Shown here piece by piece: positions 44,870 through 55,800 of a DNA stretch of 64,000 nt. Made by a program: the position numbers and the translations under genes. Origin of the DNA: Lewinella sp039816955 (GTDB lineage Bacteria; Bacteroidota; Bacteroidia; Chitinophagales; Saprospiraceae); contig JBCBWU010000004.1 in assembly GCA_039816955.1 (NCBI GenBank), forward strand, positions 1 through 64,000, read 5' to 3'. Within the stretch, counting starts at the first letter, position 1. Each line of letters opens with the position of its first letter. The notes under the pieces were generated by a model. The model worked only from the letters and a program-made list of their open reading frames with translations, had not been told where the DNA came from and did not search any database.

Positions 44870-47800
44870 TTAGATGGTAATCTTGTTATTGTAGTCCTTG
44901 CCCTTGTTCACCCAGAGCAGTGTTTGAATCTCTCTGGCCAAATCAGGCAGAGTCGCATTTTGAAAGAATACTTTCAGCGGGATATTCACCTTAAAGCGCT
45001 CGTTGATCAGCTTAATCATCGCCATTGCCTTTAGTGAATCACCACCGTAGGCAAAGAAATCAGCCCGGGCATCAAGCTCGTCCACACCAAAAAACTTCTT
45101 CCAGATAAACCGCAGGTCTTCGAGTAGTGATTGGTCGGTAAAGCTCGCCGCATCAAACTCATCTTGCTCCTCGAAGAATTGATCCAATTGTGAAACGCCC
45201 ACTATTTGTTGAGCGACTTCCTGGCCAGCGAGAAGAGATTTCAAATCGATGAAAGCAGGAAATTTCGTTCTTTGAAAGGCGTAAGTTGGAAGGGGTATTT
45301 TACGCCCCTCAGCTGGTCTGCCCATCGTTGACCAATCACTCATAACATTATTTGCCCATAGATCTCCCATGCCGGAAAAGAAATAAGCGTGTTCTTCTTC
45401 CGATGTCATTTCTTCGAATCCGTTTCGCACTAAGCCAATTGCTATGTTAGAAGAATCTTTGCGCTTATTCTGTTTAAACAACCTGCTCAAGGTATCACCA
45501 GGACCAATCTCAACGAATACCAGATTATCCTCATGGTCCAGCGTCTGAATTCCTTTGGAAAAATCCACCGTATTGCGCAAGTGCTCGCACCAGTATTCAG
45601 GCGTTCTACCTTCCTCACCCACGATGAGTTGACCGGAAATATTTGATATGAATGGGATTCGAGCTTCCCGGAAAGTAAAGGCGCGGAGAAAATCAAGATA
45701 CTCTTCTTTCACATGATCAATCAAGGTTGAATGCGAAGCAAATGAGACGTTCAGCAGTCGATGCTTGATATCTTCTGCCTCAAACTGCTCCATCAAGGAT
45801 TCTATTGCGGCAATTTCTCCGGACAGAATACATTGGTAGGGAGAATTAATAGATGCAATGGATACGCCCGCTTTCAAATAAGGATTTATCTGCTCTGCCC
45901 CAGCGGAAACTGCTAACATGCGTCCCTCCGGAAGTTTCTCCATCAAGGCTCCCCGTTTAATCAGTATTTTCAGGGCATCTTCGACCGTCAACACACCACT
46001 AAGACAAGCCGCAGTATACTCTCCGAAGCTATGCCCAATCAAATATTGGGGCTTGATCCCCAGCTTATCCAGTGCCCTACTTAAGGCGTACTGGATGGTG
46101 AACAGGATGGGCTGCGTGTATTTAGTATCGTGCAAAAGATGCTCCCGCTCTTGCTCATCAAAGAGCAGGGACTTGAAGTCGATGGGCATGAGTTTACTCA
46201 ACCGAGCGAAGCCTAAGTCCATTTCGGCTCGAAAAGCAGGTACTTCCTGGTAGAGCGAATGCCCCATACGGAAGTATTGTACCCCCTGCCCGGGAAACAT
46301 GAATACTATTTTTCTTTGCGTATTACCACAGCGTTCCAAGTGAGCAATTCCCGGCATTTTTTGGGCAATACCTTCCAGCAGTTGCGTCTTTGAGCGTGCG
46401 GACAGACAAAGTCGATAGTCGAAGGCTTTCCGTCCATTTTGCAGAGTGTAAGCGATATCTGATAAGTTGTGGTCAGTTTGGCTCAAATATTCGGAAAAGG
46501 AGCGTAGATAATGCCTTAGACTACTTCCCTGCTGTGCCGAAAACGGGAACAGCAGTAGGCGGTTGTTGTCGGGCTTGTCCACCCGTTGCGGAGGCTCTTC
46601 CAGAACGACGTGGGCATTCGTGCCACCAATACCAAAAGAACTGACGCCCGCCCGCAGTGGATGCCCGGCTAATGGCTCCAAGGTGCTAAGTTCATCAACT
46701 ACTTGGAAAGGGCCATCGGCAAAGGGAATATTATTGTTCGGTGTACTAAAGTGGACAGTTGGTGGCAGCTGACGGGTTTGCAGCGCCAGTACCGTTTTTA
46801 TCAGTCCAGCTACCCCAGCCGCGGCTCCAAGATGCCCAACATTTGATTTGATGGACCCAATATGACAGATCTCCTGACCATAATCAGCAAATGCCAGATT
46901 AAGCGCTTTGATTTCGATGGGGTCACCCAGGTTGGTAGCGGTACCGTGCGCCTCTACGTATTTAATAGAGTCAATGCCCACCTTGCTCACCTTCTGGGCT
47001 TGCTTGATACAATGATGTTGGCCTTCTACACTAGGCGCAGTATAACCGATTTTCTCCGCTCCATCGTTGTTGATGGCCGAACCCTTAATGATACCGTAGA
47101 TGTGGTCCTTATCCCTTTCGGCATGGGCCAGTTTTTTTAAGACGATCGCACCAGCACCATTGCAAAACATGGTTCCATCTGACTCGGCATCAAAGGTCTT
47201 AGTATGACCGTCCGACGAGTAGATCATGTCATTGGCGTGATAGTAGCCAGGTAAGGCATGTGATGAAATGGAAACACCTCCTGCTACCGCAATACTACAT
47301 TCTCCGGTTAGTAGTGCCCGACACGCCAAATGTACACCCACCAAGGCCGTAGAGCAGGCCGTTCTGACAAAAAGTGAAGGTCCATGCAAACCCAGCTTGT
47401 AGGAAATCAGGGTAGAGAGTCGGTCCTTATCACACAACAATTTGGCCATAAACCCCTGTACCATAAGGCTATTATGAACAAAGGTGTGATAGGACTTCCA
47501 AACACTATTGTCGCTGGCCCCGGCGTAAAGACCGATGCGATTATTCTTATGTGGTACGACGCCAGCGTCTTCCAGTGCTGTCCACACCACCTCATGGAAC
47601 ACTCGAACCTGTGGGTCCATGATCGCTGCTTCAAACGCTTGGTATTTGAAGAAAGCGGCATCAAAAAATTCTTCCTCACCGAAACTTCCATAAGCAGGAA
47701 CATAGTTTTCGCCAGCATCCTGAGGCGCTTCCACACCCCTAACTGCATAGGTTTCTGCATCGGCGAACTGCACCAGTTCTTCTCCCTGCTTTATCTTATC

Positions 47801-47902
47801 CCATAGCTCTCCTACGGTTTTAGCGTTTGGGAATTTACCAGACATGCCAACTATGGCTATTTCTAATCCAGTTCTTTGGCCCTTGCTAGTGCTCATAGTC
47901 AT
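44870..47902 (-). CDS. PKS 3: stand-alone KS-AT-ACP polyketide synthase module
   Basis: Type I modular polyketide synthase of 1010 aa. The ketosynthase (~12-430) has its active-site Cys near 183 (TACSTALV), and histidines in EAHGTAT and KSNVGH. The acyltransferase (~535-830) has Ser near 623 in IGHSFGEY and the specificity block FASHS, closer to the YASH motif of methylmalonyl-type ATs than to HAFH. The carrier domain (~920-1000) has its Ser near 956 in AYGGDSLKA. There is no KR, DH, ER or MT, so the added unit should stay as a beta-ketone unless modified in trans. The ATG at 47902 gives a 17-nt overlap with the upstream A-PCP gene; an ATG at 47896 (11-nt overlap) is equally possible. The C-terminal tail DYNNKITI resembles that of the megasynthase that follows and probably binds its TubC domain. 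Confidence 0.94.
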   Translation of the reverse strand: MTMSTSKGQRTGLEIAIVGMSGKFPNAKTVGELWDKIKQGEELVQFADAETYAVRGVEAPQDAGENYVPAYGSFGEEEFFDAAFFKYQAFEAAIMDPQVRVFHEVVWTALEDAGVVPHKNNRIGLYAGASDNSVWKSYHTFVHNSLMVQGFMAKLLCDKDRLSTLISYKLGLHGPSLFVRTACSTALVGVHLACRALLTGECSIAVAGGVSISSHALPGYYHANDMIYSSDGHTKTFDAESDGTMFCNGAGAIVLKKLAHAERDKDHIYGIIKGSAINNDGAEKIGYTAPSVEGQHHCIKQAQKVSKVGIDSIKYVEAHGTATNLGDPIEIKALNLAFADYGQEICHIGSIKSNVGHLGAAAGVAGLIKTVLALQTRQLPPTVHFSTPNNNIPFADGPFQVVDELSTLEPLAGHPLRAGVSSFGIGGTNAHVVLEEPPQRVDKPDNNRLLLFPFSAQQGSSLRHYLRSFSEYLSQTDHNLSDIAYTLQNGRKAFDYRLCLSARSKTQLLEGIAQKMPGIAHLERCGNTQRKIVFMFPGQGVQYFRMGHSLYQEVPAFRAEMDLGFARLSKLMPIDFKSLLFDEQEREHLLHDTKYTQPILFTIQYALSRALDKLGIKPQYLIGHSFGEYTAACLSGVLTVEDALKILIKRGALMEKLPEGRMLAVSAGAEQINPYLKAGVSIASINSPYQCILSGEIAAIESLMEQFEAEDIKHRLLNVSFASHSTLIDHVKEEYLDFLRAFTFREARIPFISNISGQLIVGEEGRTPEYWCEHLRNTVDFSKGIQTLDHEDNLVFVEIGPGDTLSRLFKQNKRKDSSNIAIGLVRNGFEEMTSEEEHAYFFSGMGDLWANNVMSDWSTMGRPAEGRKIPLPTYAFQRTKFPAFIDLKSLLAGQEVAQQIVGVSQLDQFFEEQDEFDAASFTDQSLLEDLRFIWKKFFGVDELDARADFFAYGGDSLKAMAMIKLINERFKVNIPLKVFFQNATLPDLAREIQTLLWVNKGKDYNNKITI

Positions 47903-49811
47903 CCGTGTTAAATAGATTTAAGCCATCCTCCAGTTCCTGGCTCATCTCATCAAAATCAGGTTCCTCTGTCTGGCTACTCCTTGCATCCTGGCTTGAGTTC
48001 CACGCCCAATGTTCGGCCAGACTTCGGATATTTGGATAATGAAAGAAATCGAGTAGCTCGATCGACTTTTCAAACTCCTCTTCAATCCGATTCTTCAGTT
48101 CGACCAGTGCCATACTGTGCCCTCCCAAATCAAAGAAGTTATCCTCGGTGCCAATGTCATCCGTCTCTATTTGGAGTACTTCCGCCCAAATTGCGGCGAG
48201 GCGTTTTTCTGTTTCTCCTTGGGGTGCTGTGAAGTTCAGCTGGCGTTGGGCTATATCTTGTCGCAGTTGTTGCAGCAGGCGGAGACGGTCAATTTTTCCA
48301 TTCAGGTTTCTTGGTAGCGCGGTATTCTCTTTGATGAGCGTAGGAATCATGTAAAGCGGTAATTCCTGGATCAGAAACGTTCGCAGCTCATTAACATCAA
48401 TCTGCTTATTGGCCAAAAAATACGCCCCCAGTGCTTGTTTTTCTTCCGCAAAGACGACGGCAACATTGGTGATGCCCGGGAACTTCAAAAATTCCTGTTC
48501 GATGGTTCCCAGTTCTATTCTTACCCCACGCAGCTTAACCTGAAAGTCGGTACGGCCCACGAATTCGAAATCACCGTTGGGGTTTACCAGCGCCAGATCT
48601 CCCGTTCTGTAAAGTACGGGGTCGCTTGACTTAAGCATGGGGTGAGTAATGAATTTGCTGTTCGTCAGGCTTTCATTTCTGAAATAGCCTAAAGAACGAT
48701 AAGAGGTCTTGATGAAGATTTCTCCGACCGTGCCCGGCGCACAGGGATTTAGTTCTTCATCCAGTAGTATAGCCTTAGCACCTTCAATGGGTTGGCCCAA
48801 TGGTACGCCTCCTTTTTGACCATCAGTATTGGTCACTCGGTAGCAAAACTTGGCTAAGGCGGTTTCGGTAGGACCGTATACATTGAACAACTGAGTGGTA
48901 TCGCCGAAAATATCCTGCCAGCTCTTTATGTCTTCCCAGAACAATTTCTCGCCCGCTAAAAGGACAAATTGTAAATCTGGCAACTGACTATCCTGCCCAG
49001 CGATTCTGATGATTTCCCGGAAAAGGGTCGGAACGATATGCACCAGGTTGACCTTGGATTCCCTTAGCCAATTCAGCACTTGATTGATTTCCAGTAGACC
49101 GTCTTTATACGGTGGCATACAAATGGTGCCGCCGTGGCAAAGCGGGACAAAGACATCCCGCAGGAAAACATCAAAGGAGTAGGGCGAAAACTGACTAACG
49201 CGTAAGGGCTCGTTAACCCCAAGGTAATTCAGTTCCCAATTGATGTAGTGATTGATACCGCGGTAGGCCCCAAGCACCCCTTTCTGCTCACCGGTGGAAC
49301 CAGAGGTGTAATAAATGTAGCAGGGCGTATCCGGTTGGAATTCGACATTTTTACCAACCTCGGCATCCACAGCATTATCGTCCAGCCCAATAACTTGGTG
49401 GTGGTGATCGTACTGTAGGATATTCAGATCCAAGCCCGGTACTAACTGCTGAATTTCTTGCCAATCGGCGTAGGCTTCCTGATCACAGATTAACCACCGC
49501 GGTTGATTTTGTTGGATGATGGCCGCAATCTTAGCCTTGGGTAGCCTCGTATTGATGGGAACAAAAACATTTCCAGACTTGAAGATTCCCAGCATTGATA
49601 TGATGGCCGTCACTGGCGAATGACAGTATACAAGGCACCTTTCACCCCTCTGTTGCCCCTGCCCCAGAAGTATATCCCTTAGTTTATCAACGAACTTATT
49701 CAAGTCCAGGTAGCTCAACTCCTTCTGAGCAGCAATGATGGCCGGCTGGTCAGGCACTGCCCTGACCTGATCCTCAAAAAGCTCAACTACATTTGGATAA
49801 CCCAATGTCAT
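47886..49811 (-). CDS. NRPS 2: free-standing A-PCP didomain (second half of a split module)
   Basis: Adenylation-carrier didomain, 641 aa, with no condensation domain. The ATG at 49811 lies 7 nt after the NRPS 1 stop and directly before the A-domain start (VVELFEDQVR). The upstream in-frame ATG at 49883 lies within the NRPS 1 gene and would add an unlikely leader. The A domain (~5-500) has A3 YTSGSTGEQKG, with Gln in place of the usual Pro, YGPTE, YRTGD and NGKIDR. The carrier Ser is near 566 (DLGGHSMAL). The missing condensation domain is the unpaired C at the end of NRPS 1, so the two proteins should form one module. The pocket reads DVRHLAVLAK. Arg at 239 with His at 278 recalls, from memory, microcystin synthetase domains for Asp/Glu-type acids linked through the side-chain carboxyl; this is only a hint. 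Confidence 0.93.
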   Translation of the reverse strand: MTLGYPNVVELFEDQVRAVPDQPAIIAAQKELSYLDLNKFVDKLRDILLGQGQQRGERCLVYCHSPVTAIISMLGIFKSGNVFVPINTRLPKAKIAAIIQQNQPRWLICDQEAYADWQEIQQLVPGLDLNILQYDHHHQVIGLDDNAVDAEVGKNVEFQPDTPCYIYYTSGSTGEQKGVLGAYRGINHYINWELNYLGVNEPLRVSQFSPYSFDVFLRDVFVPLCHGGTICMPPYKDGLLEINQVLNWLRESKVNLVHIVPTLFREIIRIAGQDSQLPDLQFVLLAGEKLFWEDIKSWQDIFGDTTQLFNVYGPTETALAKFCYRVTNTDGQKGGVPLGQPIEGAKAILLDEELNPCAPGTVGEIFIKTSYRSLGYFRNESLTNSKFITHPMLKSSDPVLYRTGDLALVNPNGDFEFVGRTDFQVKLRGVRIELGTIEQEFLKFPGITNVAVVFAEEKQALGAYFLANKQIDVNELRTFLIQELPLYMIPTLIKENTALPRNLNGKIDRLRLLQQLRQDIAQRQLNFTAPQGETEKRLAAIWAEVLQIETDDIGTEDNFFDLGGHSMALVELKNRIEEEFEKSIELLDFFHYPNIRSLAEHWAWNSSQDARSSQTEEPDFDEMSQELEDGLNLFNTDDYEH

Positions 49812-49818
49812 ATAGATT

Positions 49819-52800
49819 TTAGTCTTGTAAAAAATCCCATTGCTCAATCTGAGTATTGGTCGTTGGTTTCGCAGCAATATCAAGTTCCTGGATTATAGTA
49901 TCAGGACGGGTCACCATTTTGTCGATGATTAAAAGCAACTGTTCCTCTAGGTGCTGCATATAATCTGCATTGAACAGTGAACTTTTGTAGACGATATTGA
50001 AATTCAACGAATCACCCTGCTGCACATACATGGTCATTTGGTACTTACTGCGGTACCAGTTAGGTGAAAGCTGCTCCACTTTTAATCCTTCGGAGGATTT
50101 CGCAGATGATTCCGAGGTCATCATATTGAACATCACTTGAAACACTGGGGAACTGGTCATTCTACGATCTGGATTCAAGGTTTCCACCATCTTTTCAAAG
50201 GGTAGATCTTTGTGCTCCAAAGCATCTAATACACCTCGTTTTACTTCCTGTAGGTATGCTTGCAGGCTCGATGATTGGTTACAAGTAGTACGAATGGGAA
50301 GTACATTTAGAAAACAGCCTATCGTGGAAGCATATTCAATCTTTTCACGCATCGATATTGGTGTCCCGATACAAATATCCCGCTGCTTACTTAACTTGGA
50401 TAACAAGATTTTAAAGGCAGCAAGCAAAGACATGAACATCGTCAGTCCCTGTTGGCCGTTCATTCGCGATAGCTGATCTAGCATTGCTCCTGGAACCGAA
50501 AAGCTGTGGCAGGAAGCTTCATCATCATTCCCACGCTGATATTGAAATTCCGATGAGAGCTCCAGCGGTGACACTTCTGCCAATTGTTGCTTCCAGTAGG
50601 CCAGTAGGTTCGCTGAATCTTGCCGAGTTTCTTTAGCTCGCTCGTGCGCGATGAAATCGCGGTAAGTAGCTCGCGTCGGATTAGGAATTGCCTGTCGTAA
50701 CCGCAATTGTTCATAAATCGTCATCAGTTCACGAACCAAAATCTGGATACTTGCGCCGTCACCTGCAATATGGTGAAGCACTATTTGTAACTGGTATTTT
50801 CCATTCTGCACTTTAATGAGCTGGACCCTTAGCGGGAAATCCCTTTCCAGATTAAAGGGGCGTGAGAAAAAAGTAGTCGTGGTATCTTCTAGATCGCCAG
50901 CTTGATCCCCAGTCCAATCATGGTACGCCATCGTCCAGGAACCAGCAGGCAGCATTACTGTCTCCACTTGCTTACCTGCCCGTGCGTATACTGCGCGCAA
51001 CAAGTCGTGGCGGCCTACCATAATCGCGAAGCTCTTTTTCAGATCATCTACCTCCAAGGGCCCGGTAATATCGAGTGCCAGCGGAATATGATACTGCTCA
51101 CTGCCGTGCAATTGATGCATTAACCACATTCTCTTCTGGGCCTGGGATAACTGGCCTACAGTGCTTAAATCCAAGTTTCGCAACACTGGTTCGCGCGGCG
51201 TAAGTTCCTTCAGCAAATGGGCTTGCGAACGAATGGTAGGATGAGCATATAACTGACCCACTTTTGGCAGACGCTGGAACGTATCGCCAATTTTAGTTCG
51301 AACCTGGATCAGCTGGATGCTATTTCCACCTATCTCAAAAAAGTTGCTGTTTATACTTATGTTTTCACGGCCAAGTACCGCTTCCCAAATAGCCTGTAGG
51401 CTGCGCTCTGCTTCACTTTCGGGCGGTGCATAACTTTCGTTCACTAACTCCGACAATTCTGTCCTTGCTAGTACGTTACGATCAATTTTGCCGTTGAGCA
51501 GTAGTGGAAATTCTTCCAGCAGTACAAAAAAGGAAGGGGTCATATACGCAGGTAACCGCGTTTGTAAATAGGACCTCAGCTCCACAATTTCGACTTCCAC
51601 TGTGGAAGTAAGGTAGGCCACCAAAGCAGGTGCCGAACTAACGGGCCGAATGGATACCAATGCCTGATCCACACCGGGATAATCCAACAAAGACTGCTCT
51701 ACCTCAGCAGCCTCAATACGGTGGCCGCGCAACTTCAGTTGCGTATCCTTTCTGCCCACAAACGACAGATTGCCATCCGGCAACCAGCGTGCTAAGTCGC
51801 CCGTGCGGTATAGTCGGGCTCCAGCCTCGAAGGGGTGGTCAATAAACTTCTGCGCCGTGTAGGCAACATCGTTAACGTAGCCGCGGGCCAGGCCAGCGCC
51901 ACTGACGCATAACTCTCCCACCGCACCCAAGGGCTGTAAATGGACGCCCCCTGGCTCCAAAATGTATACCTGATAGTTTGAAAGTGCCTGCCCTATTGGC
52001 AGGTTAGCAGTCTTGATATCTTCCAACTTTTTAACCTGATAGAAGGTACTACAGATAGTCGCCTCCGTTGGTCCATAACCATTCACAATTTCTACCCCAG
52101 CCGCCACGTACCACGTAATTGCGGCTGGTTTGATCCCCTCTACACCGATCAACATCTTCTTAAGATATAGCTCATCGTAGCTCCCAAGTACGGTTCCAAT
52201 CTGTTCCAAATGCATGGGATGCAGATAACAGTGACTAATCTGGTGCTGATGCAAGTAAGCGGCGTAGTCTTCCGGCACCATGACCACCTCCTGCTCCGGA
52301 ACAAAAAGCGTACTGCCAGAACTCAGGGCGGTAAATATCTCCATCACCGAAACATCAAATACAAAGCGGCAGGTTAAGCTACAGCGATGTGGGCCTACCA
52401 AACCATAGGCCTCAAGGAAGTTGCTTAAACTCTGGTGCTCAATCATTACCCCCTTGGGCCGACCCGTTGACCCTGAGGTGTAGATCACGTAGGCCAATTG
52501 ATCAGGACGAATTTCGAGTTGTTCAAAAGAACCAGACCACTCGGTGGTCTTGATTTCATCTAGCACCTTATTATCAATCACAACCCGACATCCGCAGTCC
52601 GTCAGCATATAGTCAATCCGCTTTTGCGGATAATTTGGGTCAATGGGTAAGTAGGCGGCTCCCGCCTTCAGTATGCCTAACATAGCTACAATGAGCCACT
52701 CACTGTGCTCCAATTGAATGCCGACTACCTCCTCAGGGCCCACTTGGTGATTGGTAATCAAATACGCTGCCACTTGATCCGACAGCCCATCCAGTGCCTG

Positions 52801-55800
52801 ATAACTGAGTTCTTGATCTTCGAATACGACTGCCATCCGTTCGGGAAATTGCCGAACTTGCTCCTTGATTCGATCAACTACCGTAGAGGTCTCCATGGCC
52901 GGAGCATCTCCCTTACCCAGAGCCTGAAGCCTTTGCTGATCTGCTGTATCCAAATACGGCACCGCCGCTATGGACTGATCAGGACGTGCTGATACTTCGC
53001 TTAAGAATGCCTCTAAGTGCTGAAGAAACTGCGTTACCTGACCAGCATGATAGATATCCGTATTGTATTCCAGGCGCAGTTGTAAACCGTTGGGATCGGG
53101 TGTAAAAGAGAAGGTAAAATCGAACTGACTCAATCCGCGGTCGTACTCGCGCACGGCTTCGATGCTTAACTGCTGTAGTCCTTCCTCTTGATTGAGCCCT
53201 AGGTCCCGTTGGTTTTGCAAGACCACTAAAGCATCAAACAAGGGTGACCTTGAAGTATCTCTTGGTGGATTAAGCTCATTCACCAATTGGTCGAACGGGT
53301 AATCTTGATGGTCGTAACCTGCCAGCAGTACCGACTTTTGTACCTCCACTAAAGAACGAAAGCTTGCCGTTGGTGCTATAGGTGTCCTTACGGCTATTGT
53401 ATTCAGATATAGGCCAATCTGATGCTCCAAATCCGGATGCTGCCGGCCAGCAACCGGAGTACCCAGGATAATGTCTCGATTGCCCGTATAGCGGAACAGC
53501 AGTCCGTTGATCGCCGCCAAAAGCACCATGAACAAAGTGGCATTCTGCTCAATGGCCATTTGCTCCAGCTCCTGGATTAAGGTGCTAGAAAAAGAATGTG
53601 TAATACTTGCCCCACGGTAAGTCTTAATGGCCGGACGACTGGCGTAAGTTGGAAAGTCCAAAACTGGCAATTCTCCGGCCAATTGGGACAGCCAATAGGT
53701 CTGCTGAGTCTCCAACTGCTGCTTCCGACCAGATTGCCAGAATACAAAGTCTTTGTACTGGATCGTCAATTCCGACAAATCTGGCGTTTGGCCAGCTAAC
53801 AGGCTATTGTAGCTCATCATCAGGTCTCGCCCTAGTAGCTCAATTGACCAACCATCGGCCACCAGGTGATGCACGGAGACTACCAATATATGAGACTGTT
53901 CGCCTACCTCCACCAGCAAAGCTCGTAGTAAGGGAGCTTCATCCAGCGACAAAGAAAGACCCGCTAAGAGCGCCTGGTAATCTAAGTTTTGAGGCGCAAT
54001 AAAACCAGCTTCCTCCACCCTAAAACGGACTTTATCCACTGGAATAACGAATTGAGATACGCTACCGGAATCATCCTGAACAAAGCCGGTACGCAAACTC
54101 TCGTGGCGTTGGATGACAACTTTAAAAGCAGCCGTCAGTTGCTCTTTATCCAATTGTCCACTGAGCTTAAACAAACCGGGAATGCTGTAGGCTCGATGGC
54201 CATCGGCATCCTGGCTTAAGATCCAGAGGCGCTTTTGTGAGGATGACAGCGGGTAGGATGGCATTTCCGGACTACGTGGTATAGGGTTGTAATCCTGATA
54301 ATTTAGCTGCTCAGATAATCCTGCTATCGTTGGGTGCTCGAATAGTTCTCGTAATGATAGCGCGCCTGAGAACTGCTGCCGAACCTGATTCAGTAGGCGA
54401 GTAGCCAACAGACTATGACCTCCTAAATCAAAAAAGCTATCCCGGATGCCTATCTTTTCTACTTGCAACAACTCCTGCCAAATAGCTACCAACCGTCTTT
54501 CTGCATCATTACGAGGAGCTTCGTAAGTGTTCTGTATTCCCGACTGTTGATCCGGAGCAGGAAGGTTTGCTCGGTCTATTTTGCCGTTAATCGTAAGCGG
54601 AAAAGCGTCCAGCTCTACAAAGTAATTAGGTATCATGTGAGCTGGCAAATCTGCTCGAAGGGCAGCTTGTAATGCCTTTTTATCAAGGGCCTGGGCAGTG
54701 ACTAAATAGGCTACCAAAACAGGTATCGAACCTACTGAACGGATGGTTACCAAAGCCTGATCCACGCCAGGATACCCTAATAAAGACTGCTCTATCTCCG
54801 CAGCCTCAATGCGGTGACCTCGCAACTTCAACTGCGTGTCCTTCCTGCCGACAAATGACAGATTACCGTCTAGCAACCACCGTGCAAGGTCGCCTGTTCG
54901 GTACAGTCGCGCTCCGGCCTCGAAGGGGTGGTCAATAAACTTCTGCGCCGTGTAGTGAGCATCATTGACATAGCCGCGGGCCAGGCCCGCGCCACTAACA
55001 CACAACTCTCCCACAGCTCCCAAGGGCTGCAAATTGACGCCCTCTGGCTCCAAAATATAAACTTGATAATTTGGAAGTGCTTGTCCTATCGGAAGGTTAG
55101 CCGTCTTGATGTCTTCCAACTGCTTAACCTGGTAGAAGGTACTACAGATAGTCGCCTCCGTTGGGCCGTAGCCATTCACAATTTCCACCCCAGCTTTCAC
55201 ATACCAGGCAATTGCCGCTGGCTTAATACCTTCCACACCAATCAACATCTTCTTGAGGTATACTTCATCGTAGCTTCCCAGTACAGTCCCAATCTGCTCC
55301 AGATGCATGGGATGCAAGTAACAATGACTGATCTGATGCCGGTGCAAGTAAGTGGCATAGTCTTCTGGTGCCATCACCAACTCTTGTTGTGGAACAAAGA
55401 GGGTACTACCTGAACACAAGGTGGAAAATATTTCCACCACCGAAGCATCAAACACATAGCGGCAACTCAAACTACAGCGATGTGGCCCCACTAAGCCATA
55501 AGCCTCAATGTTGTTGCTTAAACTGTGGTGTTCGATCATTACGCCCTTGGGCCGCCCCGTCGAGCCTGAAGTGTAGATCACATAAGCCAGTTGATCAGAG
55601 CGGATCTCCACGGGGTCAAAAGAACCAGACCACCTAGTGGATCTTATCTCACTTACCAAAGCGTCATCAATCACCACAAGGCATCCACAATCAGCCAGCA
55701 TATAGTCGATCCGCCTTTGTGGATAATTCGGGTCAATGGGTAGGTAAGCAGCTCCCGCCTTCATTATACCTAACATAGTCACAATAAGCCATTCACTGCG

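Noticed and set aside
49812..49883. ATG at 49883 as the start of the A-PCP protein.
   Set aside because: It would overlap NRPS 1 by more than 60 nt and add a leader unrelated to A domains; the ATG at 49811 fits both spacing and family N-termini.
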